A stretch of DNA of 34,638 nucleotides from Saccoglossus kowalevskii (taxonomy: Eukaryota > Hemichordata > Enteropneusta > Harrimaniidae), in the NCBI RefSeq assembly GCF_000003605.2, contig NW_003113978.1, positions 54,631-89,268 of the forward strand, read 5' to 3'. Below the pieces are notes generated by a model that searched no databases, was not told the DNA's origin, and was given only the letters and a program-made list of their open reading frames with translations. A program made the translations under genes and the position numbers. The number at the start of each line of letters is the position of its first letter. Positions within the stretch are counted from its first letter, which is position 1. Below are positions 30,901 to 34,638 of the stretch, piece after piece.

Positions 30901-33900
30901 AAGTTTCTTAACAATGCATGGTAATATGCAATGAAAACCTGCATGTCAATCTTTTCTGACGAATATAATCATAGAACACCATAAACACGTGTCAATTCAA
31001 TGTTTTGAACGCCATGAACACTTGCCAATACAAAGCTTAGAATGCCATGAGGACTTGTTGATGCAAAACTTTGATTATAGAAACAGAAATGTAATTTTCC
31101 AGCACTACAAAATTGGGCCTTCTCTTAAGTTGCCATTGTAACAACTGATGCAATTTTCAAAATATCGCATACATATATTTAAAATAAATGATCAGAGAGA
31201 AATCATATTCAACAATGTGGGCATGTCAATTTTGTTGTATTGCCATCAGCAAGTCAGAATAAGTTAGGAAATTGTTATCTCCTGGGTGCTATACATAATG
31301 TTTGCATGATTGCTAGGCATCTGTACTCCCTCAATTTTTCCTACTTTCACCTTATATCTTGTACCATACTCTCCTCCATTCAAATTATTATCATTCTGAT
31401 TTTTTTTCTTCTTATTATAAACATATTTCATTTTTACCAGTTCATGTACTTAAATAATACTAAAAAAAATTAATTGAAATAAAAAAATAAATTCTAATTA
31501 GATTAAATAATTACCACATTGAGTAAACAAGATGTTCTGAAATAGAATACCATTTGTCAACAAAATTAGCATACAGGCGAAGTGCAATAATATGTTTGTA
31601 TTCGGTGTTTTTTCATTAATAGCTTCATTTTATCATGAAATATGCATGTGATAAATATTATAATCCTACAACCTTTTCTCCATGTCATCTGCTGTCATTA
31701 TAGTAATAGCAGCATTAATCTTGTCTATCATATGATATACAACTCTGACTGTATATGACTGCTGACGACAACCTAAAAAATTGGGATTTATTGAAAAACA
31801 AGCATTATTTTTGCTTCAAAGTTTTGATTTGCAGGCAAATATATTATTAATTCATATTTAGAAAAATCTGACAGGTGATGTCATACTTGGCTTGAATAAA
31901 TGTCTTTCATTTTAAACTGTTTTCATTTAAAACGATATAAATATTGCAAATGATCTTAGGCATTGACCGTACACACTCATGAATTTGTGTCAATTATTGA
32001 CAGATACTAACTTGTCTTGATTTGGATTAATTCAGCTAGGTCTGTGTGAATTCCACACACATGTAATCTACTTTGACATTTATAAATGGAAATATTGTGT
32101 TGACACAAAAACTGTAGACTGACTCCTTCATTGACCCTCTATATTTACTTGCATGGTGTTATGCAAAGTCAGTAAAATTAATGAACTACATAATATTTTT
32201 TAACATCAGGTCTTGACTAATGGGTTTATTGTGTTTTGTCAATAGTTATTCCTGTTTGGAAATTTGTACCATGACAATCCTTGGTCATTATTTTGTAATC
32301 TGCGCTCACCTTTGACAAGTATGTTTATTGGTTTGGTTGAGGTAAATGAATGCTACAGTGTGAATGAATGCTTTCAATACATGTATAAACTTCTCAGTAA
32401 AAGAATGTACAGTTTGTTGTATCTTTGCCTGTAACAGCATAAAGCAACTTAATTTTTGAAGAATATGTCTTCCTAATAACTGAAGGGAGATGTATGACTT
32501 CAGCAACAGCATTAGGTTTTTACATGAATGTAATTTGTCACCATGGATACCAGCTTTTGTGGCTTTATCATATACAATAGTAACAGGACTATGATGCATC
32601 CCATATCTAAGTGACAGCTTCTCCCAAACTAATAGCACAAGTTGATTTCATGGAGTCTTAAAATTACCACATTCTGAAAGGAGAATCTCAAAAACCTTTT
32701 CTTGCCCCGAAGGCATCAATATCTGAACCTTCCTACCACTCATTTCTGTCTATAGTATTTAATCTTCTGAGTTGTATGGACAGCTCACAGTCTTTGTTTA
32801 GTACAAGCTGAAACAAAAAAGAATATTGAAGTTGTGTTCACATTAGATACCATTCCTCCAATTCTTCAAACCATGTAAAAATTGAGGGGGGGGGGGATTC
32901 CCCACTGAAAATTTTGATGCAGGAATACTTTCACAATAGTATTTCTGCAAAGTTTTCATGAACAAATCCTTCAAGATATATAATACTGATGAAACCGCTA
33001 ATTTTACTTTTCATGAATTTTGAGGTAATGAAAGATTAGGGTATTCGCAACATTTTGTGGTAATCAAAAAATGATGTCTAATCATGACATTTACTATTAA
33101 ATAGTTTACAGCTTTATGGTAATTATGAGGGAAAAATTTAGTAATTTGACAAGTACATCTAGCGACTTGTTATCATCAGTTTTACTACGCATAGAAAGTT
33201 ATGAAATGTGAATATGTGTCTGCTATTCAAAAATCATTTCTCATTTTACCTATAGATCAAAAGAACCTGATTTTTTGAAACCTTCTGAATTAACTTTATA
33301 AATTTTCTAAATTTTGGGATTTCATGGCATTCATGAAAATCACTGACACTTCGTCTCATAGGCCAGCAGTGAAATTTTCAATACGATGAATCTATTGATC
33401 CTCGAAATTCATGAAAATTTTCCTCTCACAAAATTAAAGGATTTTTTGAATATATAGGATGAGTTAAATGTATGGCACACCTTCAGCAAAGGTTTGAGAG
33501 GAACAGCATTAATAAATAATTCTGTATAATTGGATCAGCATGGAAAATAATAAATGATTAAAAGTAAAACAAAAAAAAGAAATCTCGGTAAGCATATGGC
33601 ATTCAGTGGAATTAAATTGTTGTAACTAGTGATCAATTTTCTTTCTCATTGCACTGCTTTGTCAGTTTGAATTAGAGAAACAATTCACAGTCTATTTCAA
33701 TGCGTCATCATAATGATGGAGGGGATAACATGTCTCAGTTAAACAGTATGTCTCAACCTGCTGATTTTCTATTCCTCCTATCTTAATTCCATACCTACAT
33801 TGTAAATGCCAATATTAACTTTGCTTGATATTGACTAATATTTTTTTTGTATATTTTGATACATTCTCCTATTTGTCTGTCTTATAATTAGAAGAAAAAA

Positions 33901-34463
33901 TTGAAGAATTGATGTTTTGTAAAAATCTGAGGTTCAAAGATGATTTGTGTTGTTGAGTGATGTAATTTTATATTCACTATATTATTAAATTACCATTTCT
34001 TGTATTTCAAATTGTAATACTACCGGTAACAATGAAAAGGAACCCAAATAGTAAATTTTCATTTTGAATATTTATTAAAGAGTTTCAAGAAATGGTTCCA
34101 TCAAAATGACTTTCCAAATTTATTAATTTGTTAATTATTGTAAAAGCATTAATTTCACTTGGATTTTAAATTCAGTTTTTACAGTGAAACAAATAATTCC
34201 CATTGTAGATGTGAATGTGGATATAAGTTGGTGGATTTCAGTTGATAGTGAAAATAGAGAAGGTGAAATCAGTGAATAATTTATCTTATACATAAAAAAT
34301 TGATGACAAAAAGGGAAGAATATTTTCACCTTTCCAGAGATTTTTAAAGCCCTTGAAGCTTTCAAGTGATTGACCATTTGAGTGAAAATATTGCTCTGAG
34401 AATCTTTTGCTACTTGGCATAATAGTCAGCTCTTGCTGATTCTAATGGTACATTTTTTTATAG
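27991..34463. other. Intron after the last recognised EGFR exon
   Basis: At least 6.5 kb with no further ErbB-like exon on the + strand. Noted inside: AATAAA (29178) followed by an ATT microsatellite (29189-29208), which could be the 3' tail of a retroposon; an 11-base G run (32886-32896); and an inverted pair built on TTTTCATGAATTTYGAGG (33008-33025 against 33400-33417). Open frames of up to 110 codons (for example 32306-32638, minus strand) have no family features. Confidence 0.55.
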
Positions 34464-34619
34464 ATTGCAAACATTGAGGAGGTCCTTGAACAGAGACGTG
34501 AGGAATTGAGCAAACTGAACAGAACCGCTGTTTCTCTATGTTGCATACATTCTTGGATCATTCCCACAGATTTTAATGGTTTTAAGAGTATATATGAAAT
34601 ATTTGGTGGTCAGAATTAG
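34464..34619 (+). other. Possible exon or gene fragment resembling an R-SNARE (Sec22-like) motif
   Basis: A T-rich tract and TATAG immediately precede a 51-codon open segment that starts IANIEEVLEQRREELSKLN and ends at a TAG at 34617. The start resembles the Sec22/VAMP R-SNARE core as I remember it (ANIEEVL, then a Arg-centred heptad stretch), with one extra residue compared with the family. The second half (about 30 codons) shows no resemblance, and no good donor was seen before the stop. In-frame TAG precedes it directly. It could be a retrocopied fragment, an exon of another gene or chance. It is not an ErbB exon. Confidence 0.25.
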
Positions 34620-34638
34620 CATAAATATTTACTATTTA

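Noticed and set aside
32306-32638. 110-codon minus-strand open frame
   Set aside because: The composition and sequence show no domain, and isolated frames of this length are expected in this much sequence.
27991-34638. Search for the next EGFR exon (start of domain III)
   Set aside because: No segment with the expected Val-Cys start and NCT/SGDLxxLP-like blocks was seen on the + strand. The exon probably lies beyond the window.

Overview
This is an animal (metazoan) genomic window from a draft assembly. It is AT-rich, intron-dominated, full of minisatellites and short interspersed repeats, and has one run of Ns. The only gene I can identify with confidence is the 5' half of an epidermal growth factor receptor (EGFR/ErbB) gene on the + strand. 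Six exons (14642-14983, 17511-17642, 19441-19512, 19743-19861, 26536-26677, 27886-27990) splice in one open frame of 912 nt, equal to 304 codons. They encode ectodomain domain I (L1) and most of cysteine-rich domain II (furin-like), including the dimerization arm. Intron phases (1,1,1,1,0,1,1) and several exon lengths match the vertebrate EGFR layout, except that the equivalents of vertebrate exons 2 and 3 form one exon here. The intron-rich structure and repeat types suggest a marine invertebrate (for example a hemichordate, amphioxus, echinoderm or lophotrochozoan). I cannot name the species from the sequence.

Layout. 1-14641 precedes the first recognisable exon and is most likely intron 1 and/or the 5' region. 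It holds tandem arrays with units of 36 bp (544-658), 33 bp (3623-4105), 26 bp (7024-7751), a 28/56-bp higher-order array (9404-11460) and 45 bp (13358-13745). It also holds a fold-back element (8685-9117) and one copy of a hairpin-ended repeat, called R1 here (12818-13097). 14984-27885 contains the five internal introns. These carry a longer R1 copy (15868-16864), a family with paired GGCC palindromes (R3, 17815-18700), an R1 copy split by a second family (R2, within 20238-21686), a 19-bp minisatellite broken by an assembly gap (23434-24255) and a small palindromic MITE (24999-25190). 27991-34638 is the intron after the last recognised exon. The exon encoding the start of domain III is not in the window. 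A 51-codon open segment at 34464, preceded by a good acceptor, resembles an R-SNARE/Sec22 motif and is only a hypothesis.

The gene product would be a cell-surface receptor tyrosine kinase. The part seen here is the ligand-binding L1 lobe and the domain II arm that mediates receptor dimerization. The exons for domains III-IV, the transmembrane segment and the kinase should lie downstream. I see no operon, prokaryotic system, CRISPR locus or RNA gene. The unusual content lies in repeat architecture: a three-level satellite, methyl-CpG-like decay in a minisatellite, and three non-coding repeat families that share a core motif and a unit length of about 143-157 bp.
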